NCBI GenBank assembly: GCA_910589415.1
Contig: OU342633.1
Coordinates: 14,980,858 to 15,044,857 of the forward strand
Length of the DNA stretch: 64,000 nucleotides
Source: Malachius bipustulatus
Taxonomy: Eukaryota; Arthropoda; Insecta; Coleoptera; Melyridae
Reading direction: 5' to 3'
Every line of letters begins with the position of its first letter. Position 1 is the first letter of the stretch. The position numbers and the translations under genes were made by a program. Shown here one piece after another: positions 11,001-26,000 of the stretch. Under the pieces are notes generated by a model. It saw only the letters and a list, made by a program, of their open reading frames with translations. It was not told where the DNA came from and made no database searches.

Positions 11001-14000
11001 TTTTGGATAGAGTCGAGTAGTCTCAGAGTATGTTTAGGAGCTGAGCTTCAAACATGTGAGCAATACTCCAAGGATGATCGGATTTAAGCCTTGTATAAGA
11101 GGAGAAGTTGTTGTGGGGTATAAAATTTTTTCGTGAGGAAGAGTGTTCCAAGTTTTTGAGAAGCAGTCTTCGCCAGACCTTCAACATGATCTCGCATTTA
11201 AGGTATAAGAAGATATGAGTATACTGTCATCGGGAAATCTGTATATTGGATTTTTTGTTGTTTCAAGCAAGTCGTTGATAAATATTAGAAAGAGAGTCGG
11301 AGATAAAATGGATCCCTGAGGCACACCGGCATTGATGGAAAAGGTCTCATCAAGAACTCCATCAACTCCCACCTGTAATGCGCGATCTCCGAGATAGCTC
11401 GCAAGCTACAAGCAGAATTTCTCGGGCATGCCATAAGCCTGCAGTTTTGCCAACAGTCCATCATGGTCGAAAGCTCTAGAAATATCAAGCGCAACCCCAC
11501 GAGACTCCCCATGGTGCTCGATTGCGCCGTTCCCCACTTCGGTGACGTAAGTGAGGTCACAGAGGTCACCAGTTGATCTCTGTTTGCGGAATCCGTATTG
11601 GCGGTCGCTGATTATATTAGCTCCTTCCAAGTACTTTCGTCGTTCATGCTTGGGGGTAATACGTTAGTAGCAGCAAATACGCTCAACTAATAATACCAGA
11701 CACTTCTATAGCTAATGTATGGCTTTGATTTCGGACCAATGGAGCAGCGCCGCCAAGCGTATGCGGGTGACACTTAAAAGTATTTACTTAAAAGTAAATA
11801 AGGTGTGAGTTTCACATAATATCAACATTGAAATAAAACTCGTAAGCGTAATTATTAGACGGATGACATTAGTATAGTAGGATTAACTTTAAAAAGTCAG
11901 ATGTGACGTCACAGTAACCGTCCGAATTAATATTTTTAATTTCACCAGAAAATGTCAAACAGTTAATTGTCAAGTTGTAAAGGAGCGTAAATTATTGAAC
12001 AAATCATTCAAACAATGAATTGAATCGCTTACGTCAGTTTGAGAGCCACTGACAACTACATAAAATTTATTCACGTAATGACATTCTATCCTCTGTGTTG
12101 TGCATTTAATTCTCATTCAAAACCAATGTTGACGTATACTTATTTATGCGGGATGGAGTGTTTAGACAAACTGGACGGTTTCTACGAGAACCAGTATATG
12201 AAACAAAATAAATCGAACTATCAAAAGGATGTGTATTCTTAATCGATGCGTATGACTTTTTAGACTTTCACGAATTAGTAGACATCACGAATTAGTAAGA
12301 CAATATGTGACAACCATTGCCGCGTGAAGACGTATTGTAAGACTTGTGGTTCGATTTAAGGGAGATTGATAGTTTTGGGCCTATTTACTGACCGTTACGT
12401 ATTGCCTCTGAGCATGGACGACCGGCAGATGTTCGTAAAGATTCGGGTCTCTACTCTCGGAAAACCGTCAAAGGCGCTGTAACTCGTAAACTATGCATCT
12501 GACTAAAAAGTATTTCCCATACAAGTTGCATAAAATTTGATACTTTATAATTTTTGTAACAACTATTTTTAAATATTACAGAAAACTCAAAGTCACGAAC
12601 TCGGATTATTAATGAGGACACCGAACTGTACAACTCTACCAAATTTGAACTCTTCTCAACCTTTTGTAGCGAAAGCCCCCTTTTATGTCTTAAGTGACTG
12701 GACTAATAATCTTCATGGCTATTTAAATGAAAAATTTTCATTTGGTTTATTTAACGTTCACAAAAAAAAAATTGTTGTACTTAAATTCTGATCCATGAAC
12801 CTAAATCCCAAGAGAAACAGAATAACTACTGTCAGGTAGTATATTTTGTAAATTAATATTAAAGCCTTCGATTATTCCTTAAAAGCCTATTATTTACGCT
12901 CTAGTGACCATCCCTGCAAGTGTAAGATTTCAGTGCTTAACTTTCGGTTGTTACCTAATATTATCGGATTCTTTTGTTTCAAGTCCATCCTCTTCTTTGG
13001 AATACACAGGATTGGATCCTTCTATCGCATGACGATTTGTAGTTGGTGCGCTTATTCCTAAACGATTTAATCCTGATTCCTGTGATCCATATTTTTGAAC
13101 CGTTAGATTGTTTATCCTTCTAGTCAACCTGAAAATATGATAAAAGAAATTTAATCCCTTATAATAATTTGTACATACGTTCCGTCTTTAATTTGAGTAT
13201 GGGAATTGACACATTTTAAGTTCGTTAAAAAATTCAATGCAAAAAAATAGATAATACTTCACAATGAAGTAAGTATTAGATTTATCACAATGAGTTTATT
13301 ACCATGCTTATTAATTTCGCTAGAGCTTTGAAATGAATATTAGGTGTAATAATTATTATTAAAAAAATTGATTGTGTTTGGAAACTTACATTTTTGTTCG
13401 TATAACGAAAGCTATCAAGAGAATTATGGTGATTGTGCCCAAAACTACAGAAACTCCAATCAGCCATGCTTTTAGAACATTTGTAATATCTGTAGTAGCA
13501 TCAGGACTGGAATCGAACGGTAGCAGAAAAATGGAATACTTCAAAAACTGTTGCTTTAGTTTCGTAAATGTCTGTATATCAGATGTTTTTCTAAAAAAAT
13601 AAATTGCTTTAATTTTGTAAAGTGGAGAATATTTCTTTATAACATACTGCAAAATAATTTTACTTTCAATTGGTGTGTTATTGTCGGTAATAAAGTACAT
13701 GTAAGCTTCTGTGTGCTTGGCTGTGTTATTGTAAAATGAACTTTTGAAATACGATTTGTATTTAAGAACATCGTTGAATACTTGAGTCACCTGAAAATAG
13801 GAGTTCAAATTAATAATCATTATTGTACTTGCATTAGGTGCAAGTTTTACTTTTTTATAATAATTGGTGTTACTGTGTTTGATAGATATACAGGCTGATC
13901 CCGAAATGGCGGACACGGATACCACCACAGCATCCATTGTGGATTAAAGATTCTAAGTTCACTTATACTTTTTTCTCCAGTATGGCCCCCTTAAGAAGAT

Positions 14001-17000
14001 ATGACCACTTTTGTGGACAAAAAAGTCACAACACTGCACTACCCTTCTTCAGGCAGAAAAATAATGTCTTAGGTCTACAATAATACCCAGATAGATGTTA
14101 CCATGGAAACATATGAAATGGCAAATCCAACAAAGTTAAAAACAATAATCGTTGCGCGGATACATATTCGATGATATTATTCAAAATTTATTTTAGTTGC
14201 ATTGTTGAGCTCGAATTTGAACAACGATGCCACATTGAAAAATTGTTTTGAACTCAAGGAATAGGTAAACTTTTAATGCCTGTAATTCCGTTCCCGATAA
14301 TAAAAATAATAAAAAGCAAACACTATCGTTATAGTTATGTAAAACCATGTGCTTTGCCAGTGTAGGTTGTTTAAAGTTGACTGCCATTTTGATTTAAATT
14401 TTCGAAAAAGAACACCCTATATCTCGGTAACGAAGCCGAGGAAACCATTTTTGTTTTAAATTTACAGTCTTTCTGAACATCCTCTACAACACCCTGTATA
14501 CCGTGTCCGCCATTTCGGGATTCCGCCACCCTGTATTATTACAATAATAAAATTACTCTACCTTCACTATGAAATCGCATGGAGAGAAATAAAGTATTGA
14601 GTCAACGATCTTCTTTAATTACTTCCCTAGTAGACATATTGTACTATACAGTGAGGCGCGAGAACCTTAGGTCATTTTGATATGAAGAATTTGACGAAGT
14701 TGAAGAATCTTGACGAGCTGACCTTTAATATTTACAACCCCACACTACTTCCGATTATAGCGGAAGTTGCCATCAACTTTCTTATTTTAAATAGGGCACC
14801 CGAGTTATAAACAAATGAAAATCGAAATTTTCCATTTTCAAAGCAGCTTAGATCGAAGATGGGTCAAGATATCGGAAAACAACATAGCATGTCCCTATCT
14901 TAACTTTTCACCTAGTATCCTATTAAAAATATGAAACTTCTATAGAAAGTGATGAAAAATCGTCAATTTTCAAAAAAAAAATTGAGAAGAAAATTTGAAA
15001 TATTTCGCTACCACGAATACTACCTACATGAAAAGTTAAGATAGGAACATGTAATGTAACGTTGCGACCCCGGGCCTGTTCGTCTTTTGCGAAAAGCAAC
15101 TGTGATCGTCTATTTACCCCTAATAGGACCGCTGTGATTTCTTTCGTTGTGTTTACCGTAGTTTTTACAGTAGTCACCCCTGCTCGTCGATTGAGGTATG
15201 CCAGGATTAGTATGGCCGAAACAAATGCGCAAAAGAACCTTCTATGTCTCATTGTCACCTGTATTTTCTTCTTTCTCTGCTGATTTGGATTTCCTAAAGA
15301 AAAGCGGGGAAATTCACGGAGACTGGTTGTTAACTGTGGACTTCCTGTCAGATGTCTAAAAGCGAATGATGAGCGAGAGAATTCGTTTGCAAGAGCGTAA
15401 AACGGTGAAGGGCGAGAGGGGCTGTGATTTTGCATAGAGAGTATGAAAAAAAAAATGGAAAGCGAATGATGGATCCCTTTCATACATCTTTCACACTCCA
15501 ATCCATTTCGGATTCCACTCTTTTGCACTCCTGTGCTTTCTTACTATTTCGTTTTGCTTATTTTCTTTTACCTAGTTTCTTTGATTTCATTTCAAGCAAC
15601 TGCTCGAATTAATTAAAGAATATAACCACTTTTGTTACAGATGACCCGGGATTGGCGGGAATATCTGTCTGTTTACCTTTTCAATATTTATTGAATTCTC
15701 ATTTTGTATTTTAATGAACTTTACTCGTTGACTTCGCTCTTCTTTTCGTTTGGGAATTTTTATGATCGTTTATTGTGGTGGGCTTTACCCCGATACACAA
15801 GCACCCCACCCTAATTTATGACCACTTGTTTGTTGGTCGAGTTTCTAGCTTGACTTGGATGTTGGATGTCGAGAGCAGTGTTGCCATGTTTGTTTTGATT
15901 GCTACCTCCTCTTTGAACGTAATACGAATGTCTTTTCAATTGCTTTTTCAATTGTGAAAGCGGGGTTTTCCTGAATTGACGTCATACTCATGATAGTTGT
16001 TTTAACTCATTTCGTTTATTTGTTGTGTCGTTGTATTGCCTCACTGGGCTACCTTTATATGGACACTTTTGGACCGTCAATACCTATTTGCCCTGCGGCT
16101 ACCTTTTTCTTCTACCTGACCTAGCACGGCGGTGAGTTAATATACCTTATCATTTCGAATACGACGTTCTCTGCAATTCGCAGTTTCTTGTGGTTATTGC
16201 TATTTTAAATGTGATGACCAACTGACCAAACTAGGCCGCTATTCTATAATTATCCGTCAGGGTTCCCGTGGGCTTGCCTGGGTAATAATTGAATGCTGGA
16301 ATTTTTATGAATACGTATATTGGAGCCGGTGGGTTTTATAATCGAGACCAACCATCGATTTCACCGTGGTCCAAGGTTTTACCCCTAACACCTGTTTAGA
16401 AAGCAGATAACTCAGTCCAGACTTGCAATAACATTTTATAGCAATTTTCTGCGGATTCCTTTTTAAATTTTGATTGAAGTTGACATTCGTATGATGTGCT
16501 AAAGGACTTTTGGTTTTGATTGATTTTGATTGGCTTTTCACATACTCGGGACTAATTTATTTTTGGTTGCTTTGAATTCCTATTTACTGAATTGTACTTG
16601 ATAATCCTGGATTTATTTCGGTTGTTGTTTTTCCTGTTATTTGATGAGCAGGTATTACACCTGACGGCCCTGTCTTGGTTTGTTTTGTTCTATCCTACAA
16701 CTGCGGGTGCTTTATTGCCCCGTTGCTTGCTACGATTTCCACTTTCAAGAGTCATGCTCTTTTACCGGCTACCCGAGGTCTTCATCTGGACTTCGAGATG
16801 AATCCCTCTCCCAACGTGTGGTAATCGAGTACCTATTATAAATCCTAATCGGATATTGTAATGTAACTGGTATTTCCTGATATGTAAGGAACAGTTGCTA
16901 CATCTGACAACCCTGTCTTAGCTCGCTCTGTTCTATCCTACTCTATATCTGAGGGTGTTCCGGTACCGCCGTTGCTAGTTCCTGTTATATAGCGCTTTAC

Positions 17001-20000
17001 AATGGGAAGAATGGCTTACTTTCACTTTCTCAATGTCGTATAATTTAAAAGGACAGGTTCTTGCCTAATATTCGGTCGATCCTACATCTGCACTAAATAA
17101 ACTCGGACTCTTTTAGAAATCGGATGATTTGTTTATTTATTTCGTTGTCAATTTCCGAACTAACTTTCATTTCGTGTTTTCACCTACTTGCTGTTTAGGG
17201 ATCATGATGAATTTTTGGCTACTGTCATTTATTTATTCGCTTTACTGATTGCCCAATTTTCATGATCGTGGGTGGAATACCTAGCACTTTACTATTGTCT
17301 CAGCATGTAGCTATTGTCTATTTCGTGGCGCGTAACTTTCCTTCCGGCCGCCTCGAGGTCGTTCTATCATTTCAATCGGTCCGCTGGTGCCTTTACAATA
17401 ACCTGCCTTAACATCTGGCGAGTTTCTCCCATCGCTTTGCGGTTCCTTTCGACGCGTTTTTAAGATGCTGGAACACTACCAGCTAGAGCGTTTTTATTTT
17501 ATGAATATTTAATGTGCAGACAGGAATCGTTTCTTTGCCGCAATGGCGCGTCGCTGCGTTTTAATTTCCTAACAATTTTACCTTTAGGTAATTACGTACC
17601 TATTCTTGCACTGTTAACTTTTTCGATTTGGGTTGATTTAACGAGGGGGATGAAAATAACTTCCTTATCATCCTACGTAGGTGTGATCCATTTCAGTAAA
17701 CCGTTTTCCGATATCTTGGCTTATTTTCGATCTAAGCTGCTTTGAAAATGGAAAACATTTTTTCACGCAATGTGAAAATATAATAAGATACAGCGTGTCC
17801 CATTTAAAATAAGAGAGTTGATGGCAACTTCCGGTATAATCGGTAGTGATGCGGGCTTGTATATATTTTAGTTCATCTGGTCAAGATTGAAGTCAAACAT
17901 GTACAAATTTTTATACTTCTACTCTCAACACTTCTTCATATAAAAATCCCTCAAGGTTCTCGCGCCTCACCCTGTGTAGATGCGTTACGTTCACTCACTT
18001 GACACTGAATGCTCTTTAGTCTTGCTCAGCTGCTTACAACTTATGAAAATCATCTACCTCTAAACAAGCAATGATGTCACACTGAAGTCATCGATATAAA
18101 TTCTATACGGTAGTACTCGTATCTAGAGAACTAATAATCTATGAATAAATAAGACAAACAGCATCGTTGACTCAAAGCTTTGATTGAGTGTTCAGTGATC
18201 CAGAGATCCCTTTGAAAATAGCCATAATCGTGTAAAATCACGCTTGTGTATATTCCTGCTTTCCTAATTGTTTTAATGTAATACAGCGGTTATAACGATA
18301 TGCCGGAGAACGCCCGAAAGTGGACTTCCGAAAGACCGTAAAACTCTGTTGTCGAGGTCCCATCTCGCGAACAGAGGAATACGGAGGTCTAGGTTTTACC
18401 GCCTGGACCAAAAGCAGACAACCTTTAAAAACCTAAATCCTAAGGCGGGAACCCAGGCTAAAAGGATGCGTGGCTGAATAGTAGATCAGTTCATTCTAGA
18501 TTCAACCTCGAAGAAGTGGCGCACCTTCGAAAATAAATCCTTACCATTCGTATGGAGCTCTGCGTATGGTATTTCTTCAATAGCTCCATTACTCGTGGGA
18601 ACCATATGGACCAAACACATCTTACTCAAAAAGGGAAGGGGATTCTGAAAAGAAAGATCCACCAAAAAAAAAAAAAAAATTCTCGCAGGAAATTGAGAAA
18701 AGAGTAGAAACTACAAAATTGGGGGAAACTGGAGAACCTAGAAAGCTAGGGTTGAAGGTGAACCCCAGTGTAACAAAACCCGGGACCAGGACCAGCAAGG
18801 AACCGGAACAACGTAAAAGAAGGAGAACCTGCACCAAGGTTCTCAGGTGTTCAGCTTAGAGGGGAATTCCTCATGACTTCTTGCGCTGACCAGACCTCAG
18901 GCGACAGTGGACTGGTTGGTGCGGGTGGTCAGGGAAATGAAACCCTCGTCAGGAGGGAAACTCGACCCCCCAAGGACGTTCCGAAACCTATAAGAGCACC
19001 AGTGAGGATACCAGGGACCCAAGAGGAACAAAAAAAAAATCCAAAAAAGACTGCGAATTCAAAATCGGGTATTAAAAACAAGAAAGGTGGATCCTAGTGG
19101 ACAGAAAACCTGACACAAAACGTCAACAACTAATTTTCCTCGTAGGAGAAAACCTATGGGAGAAAATAGAGCAACTTCAATGCACACCTTACCTAAACCT
19201 AACTGGGGTGCTGTTCAAGCGACTTGGTGGGTAAAGGGAAGAGGGAGCAGAGAAGATGTAACTGAAAAAGCTGAGTAAAAACCGGCTGAGATGGGCAATT
19301 GGACTTCTAACAGGACACTGCAAACTAGTGAAACATCTCTCAATAATATGAGTGAAAAATAACCCAGATTGCAGGAGATGCGGGAAGGGGGATGAAACCC
19401 CATACCACCTAATGTGTGAATGCCAAGCACTAGAGGGAACTAGACTTCTAAAATTTGGGACCAAAATAGCAGAATCAAAAAAAAAAAAAAAAATAGAACA
19501 AGCACATTGGACTCATACTGAAATACTTTCGGGAGATGGGACTGATGAGAAAATTATCCAAAGGTGTACAATAAGCGCAAGCTTCAGTGCTTCAGTACAA
19601 GGGCTTTGAACCTACCCTAGAAGTAATAATAAAATAATACCCGGTATATATGACATCAGCGTAGATTCTGTCTGAATTTTCACCTGGACCACAACTAGGT
19701 AGGTAAGTCCTATTAAAAAAAAACACTTTGACCATAAAATAACTTAAAAATTTTACCCTTGTGTCATGATCAAGGTCACCAGTTTTTATTTGAAACATTT
19801 TCCGCTATCTAGCGCACCTTCTGAGTTATTCCCGTAAATCTAATAAAATTAGCCACCCTGCATACAGAACGGCAAAAATAATAAAAATTGCGTAATGGCT
19901 GGTTAAAAATCAATACAAATAATAATTAAAGACTTTATCAAATACGAATTACTTACCTCGTCAGTCTTATTTTCCAGGTCATTTTTGTTATTTTCAAAAT

Positions 20001-23000
20001 TAAACTGCACAATTTCTGATGAAGTCACTATCATTACTTTTATGCTAGCCTCATCACGGTAGCAAGGATTAACACCTGCAACAATTATTGTTCAAATAGT
20101 ATACTAATGTAGGGAATAACCTGGAGGAAGTGAATTTTTCCAAATAGCATTATAATAACATGAATAAGTAGTATAAATAACCAACACATAAATCATACAT
20201 CTCTTAACATTCTGTTTCATTTGTTCACCATCCTTTAGAATTGTCTGGATTTTTAACCATACGAATATTTACAAAACGTTTACTTAATGATAACCAATCG
20301 ACACCTCCGCCTAAAATATTTTTAACTCGTTATACTAGGTAGGTACAAAATCTCACCGTAATACTTTCCCTCATCGTTTTACCTAATTAAATGTTTATTT
20401 TATATCGCTTGAGCAAATAAAAATTCATTTAGACAGGCCTTGGAAAAACTTCATGTCTTATTCGAATGCCGTGAAAATCTCGAAAGGCTGGCAGAACTCA
20501 AACAAGTTATGTGAGACCTTCATGTGGGTGCCAGGACACAGCGGAAGCACAGGCAATAAAAAAGCCGACGAGATGGCAAAAGGGGGGGTCCTCGGCTGGA
20601 TATATTGAGCCAAAATTTTTGGGTGTACCAAAAAATACAGCACGAGGCCAAGTAAATAAATGAGTTAAAAAAACCTAAAGAATATTGGGATAGAAGGACC
20701 AAACATCAACATCGGAAAGCCTTCGTTGAGGGACCCAAAAAGAAGACTGAACAATTACTATCACTTAGTAATCGCAGTGAGATTATTAACGAGACACATT
20801 GCCCTAGAAGAACACTTGAACAAAATAGGACTGTTATGGAATATGGAGACCTGAGCGGCCGAGAATGCATCAGGTCCCAGAAGCAGTTAAACATGTTCTG
20901 TGCGAATGCGAAGCTCTGAATGACAGGAAATACAAGGTGTCCAGGTATGAGTGTAAAAGCTACACGTGACGACCTTCCTTGGACTATTTGAGTAAAAGAT
21001 CTTAATACAATAATGCTCTAAACCTCTTCATGGTGCCACACGAGGTCATCAAAGTGAGAAATTCTGGGTCGCAAATATGCATATTATTGAACTTCTATTT
21101 CCTTTTGCAGTTACAGTTAACATTTTCAAAGACTTTTGCAAAGTCTTAATTCATTTATTTTCGTAACAGTGCAATTATTAACTTTTTTTAACATTTCTAA
21201 AAAACATTTAGAAATGTTAAAAAAGTTAATAATTGCACTGTTACGAAAATTAAATGAAATAAGGCTTTGCAAAAGTCTTTGAAAATGTTAAACCGTAGCT
21301 GCAAAAGGAAATAGAAGTTCAATAATATGCATATTTGTGACCCAGAATTTCTAACTTTGATGACCTCCTGTGGCACCGTGAAGAAGTTTAGAGCATTATT
21401 GTATTAAGATTTTTTACTCAAAATAGTCCAAGGAAGGTCGCCATGTGTAGCTTTTACACTCATACCTGGACACCTGTATAAGGAAAGCCAGAAATGAGTT
21501 CGGAAGAAAGTGATACTCATCCAGTGATGAGTACAAACTAATACAAGGGACCAGACTGACAGAATGGGTGACATGAAGCATAGGGGATAAGCGCAATAAG
21601 CCCATGAGGCTGAGGTGCTTCCGGCGATCTTGAATCGGACGGCCTTCGAAGGGAAGAAACCTAAAAACATAACTCACTCAAACTTATAATTTTCAAAGAA
21701 TTACTTTAGTGATAATTCTAAGTTATAGTTGTGCACAATAATGTGCCTACAACACGAAAATTACGAAGAAAGGTAGACAGTAGGTACATTTTATGAAATA
21801 CCTAAAATGGATGATTGACTACAGAAGAATTTTATATTAATTTAAATAAAAAAAATTAAAAAAAAATATAGTTAGGCGAATATTTCAACAAACTTACAAG
21901 GAACAGCATCAGTTACATCAACGTTCAACATAATGTATCCGCTCATATCACTTGTAACTGTAAACTCAAGAGAAACTTTTCCTGTATTTTCATCTACCTT
22001 GAATGGATTTTTTGTTATATCATCTAAGTGCTTTCCATAGCATGTGTAGTTTAGGAGGTGATATCTTAAACTATTTTGACTGACTTCATCTACATCAGTG
22101 GCCTAAAATAATAAATTTACATGTTAGTGATTTATTATTAGTTATATTTATAATAATAATTATTATACAGTGTGTGTCACAGGCATGGTACACCCCCTTT
22201 TTTTTCTTTATTTTTTGAGATAATTTTTTGAAATTTGGTACGTCGCATATTCTCGACTGAGCACACACTGAATTTTTTCCCACATCCGGTTTTTCCGGAA
22301 ATGTTACCAACTTTTTATTTTTAAATGGGACAGCCTATATATTATTATATTTTTGGATTCTATACATTTGTACAAATCCAACAATACCACATAAGTACCA
22401 TTTTAAATGTCAAATTTGTTTATATTTAATTTTTTATTTCTCATTTATAGTGTGCCATGACTTCAGTTGTGTTCGTCACAGATGCAAAATGGGTACACCA
22501 AAATGTCCCTTATTAAGAGTACTAGTAGATGGTACCTCGGTACCAATATGGTACCATTTGAAAAAAATGAATTCAGCTCGAAAAATCATTTCGGTGTGCA
22601 TTATTTATCCATAAATCACTTAATTTAGTACTTTGAACAAAAATTCGATTTTTCTAGCATTAGATGATCCAATGGGAGTAAAACGAAATAGTCATGGCAC
22701 ACTATAATTGAGAAATAAAAAATTCAATAAAAACAAATTTGACATTTAAAATGGTACTTATGTGGTATTGTTGGATTTGTACAAATATCTAGAATCCAAA
22801 AATATAATAATATATAGGGTGTCTTATTTAAAAATAAAAAGTTGGTAACATTTCCGGAAAAACCGGATGTGGGAAAAAATTCAATTTTCTGCTAAAAAGT
22901 GCGCTCTATCGAGAATATGGGACGTACCAAATTTCAAAAAAATATCTCCAAAAAAAAAAGAAAAAAAAGGGGGTGTACCATGCCTGTGACACACACTGTA

Positions 23001-26000
23001 GATAGGTACCGCTTAAGATTGAGTTCATTTTTCGCGTAGGTTAACGTAATTAAGATGAGACTTATTTGTCTATTCACCATAATATTAGCTGAGAAAAAGC
23101 GAATTCCTTCAAGCAATAATAATTAAATTTCTGTTTAGAGCGTTCGCTACTTCAATCATTCGTTTGTCAGTCCTTTTTTTTTGCAAAAGTTTACTACTTC
23201 ACCTAAAGTTTCTACAGTTTCTAATCTAAATTTTTGTCGGATTTCAACACAAGGTGCGTTAAGATAGTCTCAAGAGGATTTTTGATTTTTCCACTTATTT
23301 CATATCTTTCCAGGGATGATCTCAAAAAATCAACTTTTTGGCCTGTGCAACGGTTATTTTGTCACCGTTCGATTCATTTTCAAATAAATAAAATAAAGCA
23401 ATTTTTATTCATTTTCCCTTTAAGTAAATAATAAACATTTCTGGAACGCACTGTATGTACACTGCCTTCATGAGGGCATTATACACCGATCGGTGGCGAC
23501 ATTGCCATTCGGACTTCCCGAAGTATTTCGTTTTGATTCGTAGTACCTGCAGAGAGGAGAACAATAATTGATATAAGGTGCGGCACATTGATGGGTGATT
23601 GATTAGTTATACTATTAATTTCAGTGCTTTTGTTTTATTGCATTATTGACGATGAGTTCTCGAGAGTATTGAAGTTGCAAATTCTGATTCACATCATCCT
23701 AACTGATCCATACAACGAGCTACAAAAAAAAAACAGATCTACATCAAGCATAAATTTTTTTTTTATGATGAAATCAACTAATTCCTCTTGCAGTGTTAGT
23801 GAAGCACATGGGCAGTTAAATATAGGAGGTACCGAAAGAGATGAAAACCTCGATATCATAGTTTCCTGTGCACTGACTAGTAGACAGAAAGTTGCTTCTT
23901 AATATTATAGCAAATCACTAAGCCGATTTCTCAGAGATGTCCAGATTCTCTGGACATCATAGATATCATATAGGTATAGCTATCATAGTTCATTGGATTC
24001 TTTTTTTTTAATAATCTCATTTTGTTATCATGTGATGTGTGATGTGGTTGAGTTATTTAATTCAACACGAAGCACTCTCGAGGACTCACGCCGATTATTA
24101 TTATTATGCTGGTTCTGAAGCGTTCCGATCTGCTCTAGGGAGTTCGCCCCTTTTTCCATGGATGCCTTTTAACATCAAGACCCATCAGGACCGATGATCA
24201 TAGCAGCCAGATCATGACCGGCTAGCGCTAGCACCAGCACCAGCCCTAGCACTACCACCAGCACCGTTATTTCATCGCAGATCCTCGGGAAGTCGTGTTG
24301 GACACCTTTGAGAGACAGGCACACCACCACCTGCTTTACAAAGCTAAGTAGTTCAACCCTTCACTGGTATACCTAGCCTGGTTGCTATTTTTCATTTTTC
24401 AATTCATTGCTTTTTTTTAACTGTCATTTCACCTCCAGGGCTCCAGTGCCTCATTATGTGAACAATTTTTGCAGTTTGTATTTTTCCTCTTATTTAATAA
24501 AGCAATTTTTTTGATAATTAAGATCGCCCCCCACACGCCATCGTGTGGGTTTCAATGTCATTTTTCAATTTGTAATTATTTTATTATTATTTTTATTTTA
24601 TTTATTTAATTTGATGTGCGGCATCGGCAACATAGGCTATTAGCGGCTACAGTGGTATTATACATTAATATTTTAAATAGATTCAGTAATGCCGACTTCT
24701 TGTAGGTACTTCAAAGTGTTCTCTAACATTTGATGGTTTTCGCCTAACCTGCCAGGTTTCCCATAATAAAATTACTGTTACTTGCGGCGATAAATTTCTG
24801 GCAATTTATTAGAATATGTTCTACATTTATGTGGCACTGGCAATTCTCACATCGAGGTGCATTTTCTTTGGATATCAGGTATCCGTGTGTCAATCTCGTA
24901 TGTCCGATTCGAAGTCTGTTGATAATCACTTGCTGCCATCTCTGCTCTAAGTTTTGGAGTTTTCCACAAACTGAGTTCTTGATATTTGAGAGGCCGGCGT
25001 AAGTTTGGTTCCATTGACTTTGCCATTTTTCAGTAATGAGGTTTTTTATACATATCTTCATATCGGTTTTGGTAATGATGTTCTCTTCCGTGATCTCTTG
25101 GTTTGATGCAGCCTCTTTTGCAAGTTTGTCTGCTTGTTCATTACCGGTTATCCCAATATGTGATGGGGTGTATATTAAAATGATCTGATAGCCGCGCCCC
25201 TTTAGCTCTTTCATTAGCTCTCTGATATTTTGTACTATATCGATGGTTAAGATGTGACACCTCGTACGTGGTATCACATCTTATTCTTATACCACGTACG
25301 AGGTGTCACATCTTAACCATCGATATGTTGTTTGATGAGTACATGTCTTGAAGGCCTTGTAGTGAGCTGAGCGAGTCTGTGCAAACTGCAAATAATTTAT
25401 GACGTAGGTCGGTTACTTTGATATACTCAAGGGCTCTAGAAATTGCATATAATTCAGCAACGTAGATACTGCAAATTGTAGGCAAACGTATTTGTATAGA
25501 GAGTTGTAATGTACATTTTGTACTTACTGGCTAAATGCCAGTGACCCGTAGACAACCGCGTTGCGCGCGTCGCGTGAGTGAGTGATGGTGGCCTTTAGTT
25601 CGGTCGGTCGACGGCGTTGCGAACGTTCCTGGCTGGAGCCCTCGAGTTTCGTCGACCTCGAGTGTCGATCCTGGAAAACCGCGGAAAGCGGACCTGTTTC
25701 AGAAAACCTGTCGCAAATAATGGCAATTTATTCACCGTAATGGCGTCGTGAATAGTCCCTTTAAAATACCGCAAACATCAATTGTCCCAACCTACTAGCA
25801 GCCGAACCTGTGCAGTCCAGTACCCCCGGCTGAAACCCTCCATCTTCCAACGGGAGAATCCATATGAAGATAAGTGCCTTCGCTGACCCATTTTTATCAA
25901 ACCATTTCATTCGGCTGATCTCAACGCTCGTGTTTATTTGATTTGTTAACCATGCTCAAGATTGCATTGTGATAATAACAAACTGTGATTTTTTTTTAAT

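Noticed and set aside
13791..13937. Extension of the transmembrane exon upstream through the open frame to 13937
   Set aside because: A strong acceptor (CTATTTTCAG) at 13791-13800 joins in phase to exon 22. The extra sequence is intron plus a MITE end.
14923..15528. 201-codon minus-strand ORF
   Set aside because: It begins in cargo and ends in MITE arm sequence, has no recognisable domain, and its composition looks accidental.
24528..24550. Helitron 3' end (hairpin CCCACACG...CGTGTGGG)
   Set aside because: No CTRR terminus follows the hairpin and no matching 5' TC end was found.
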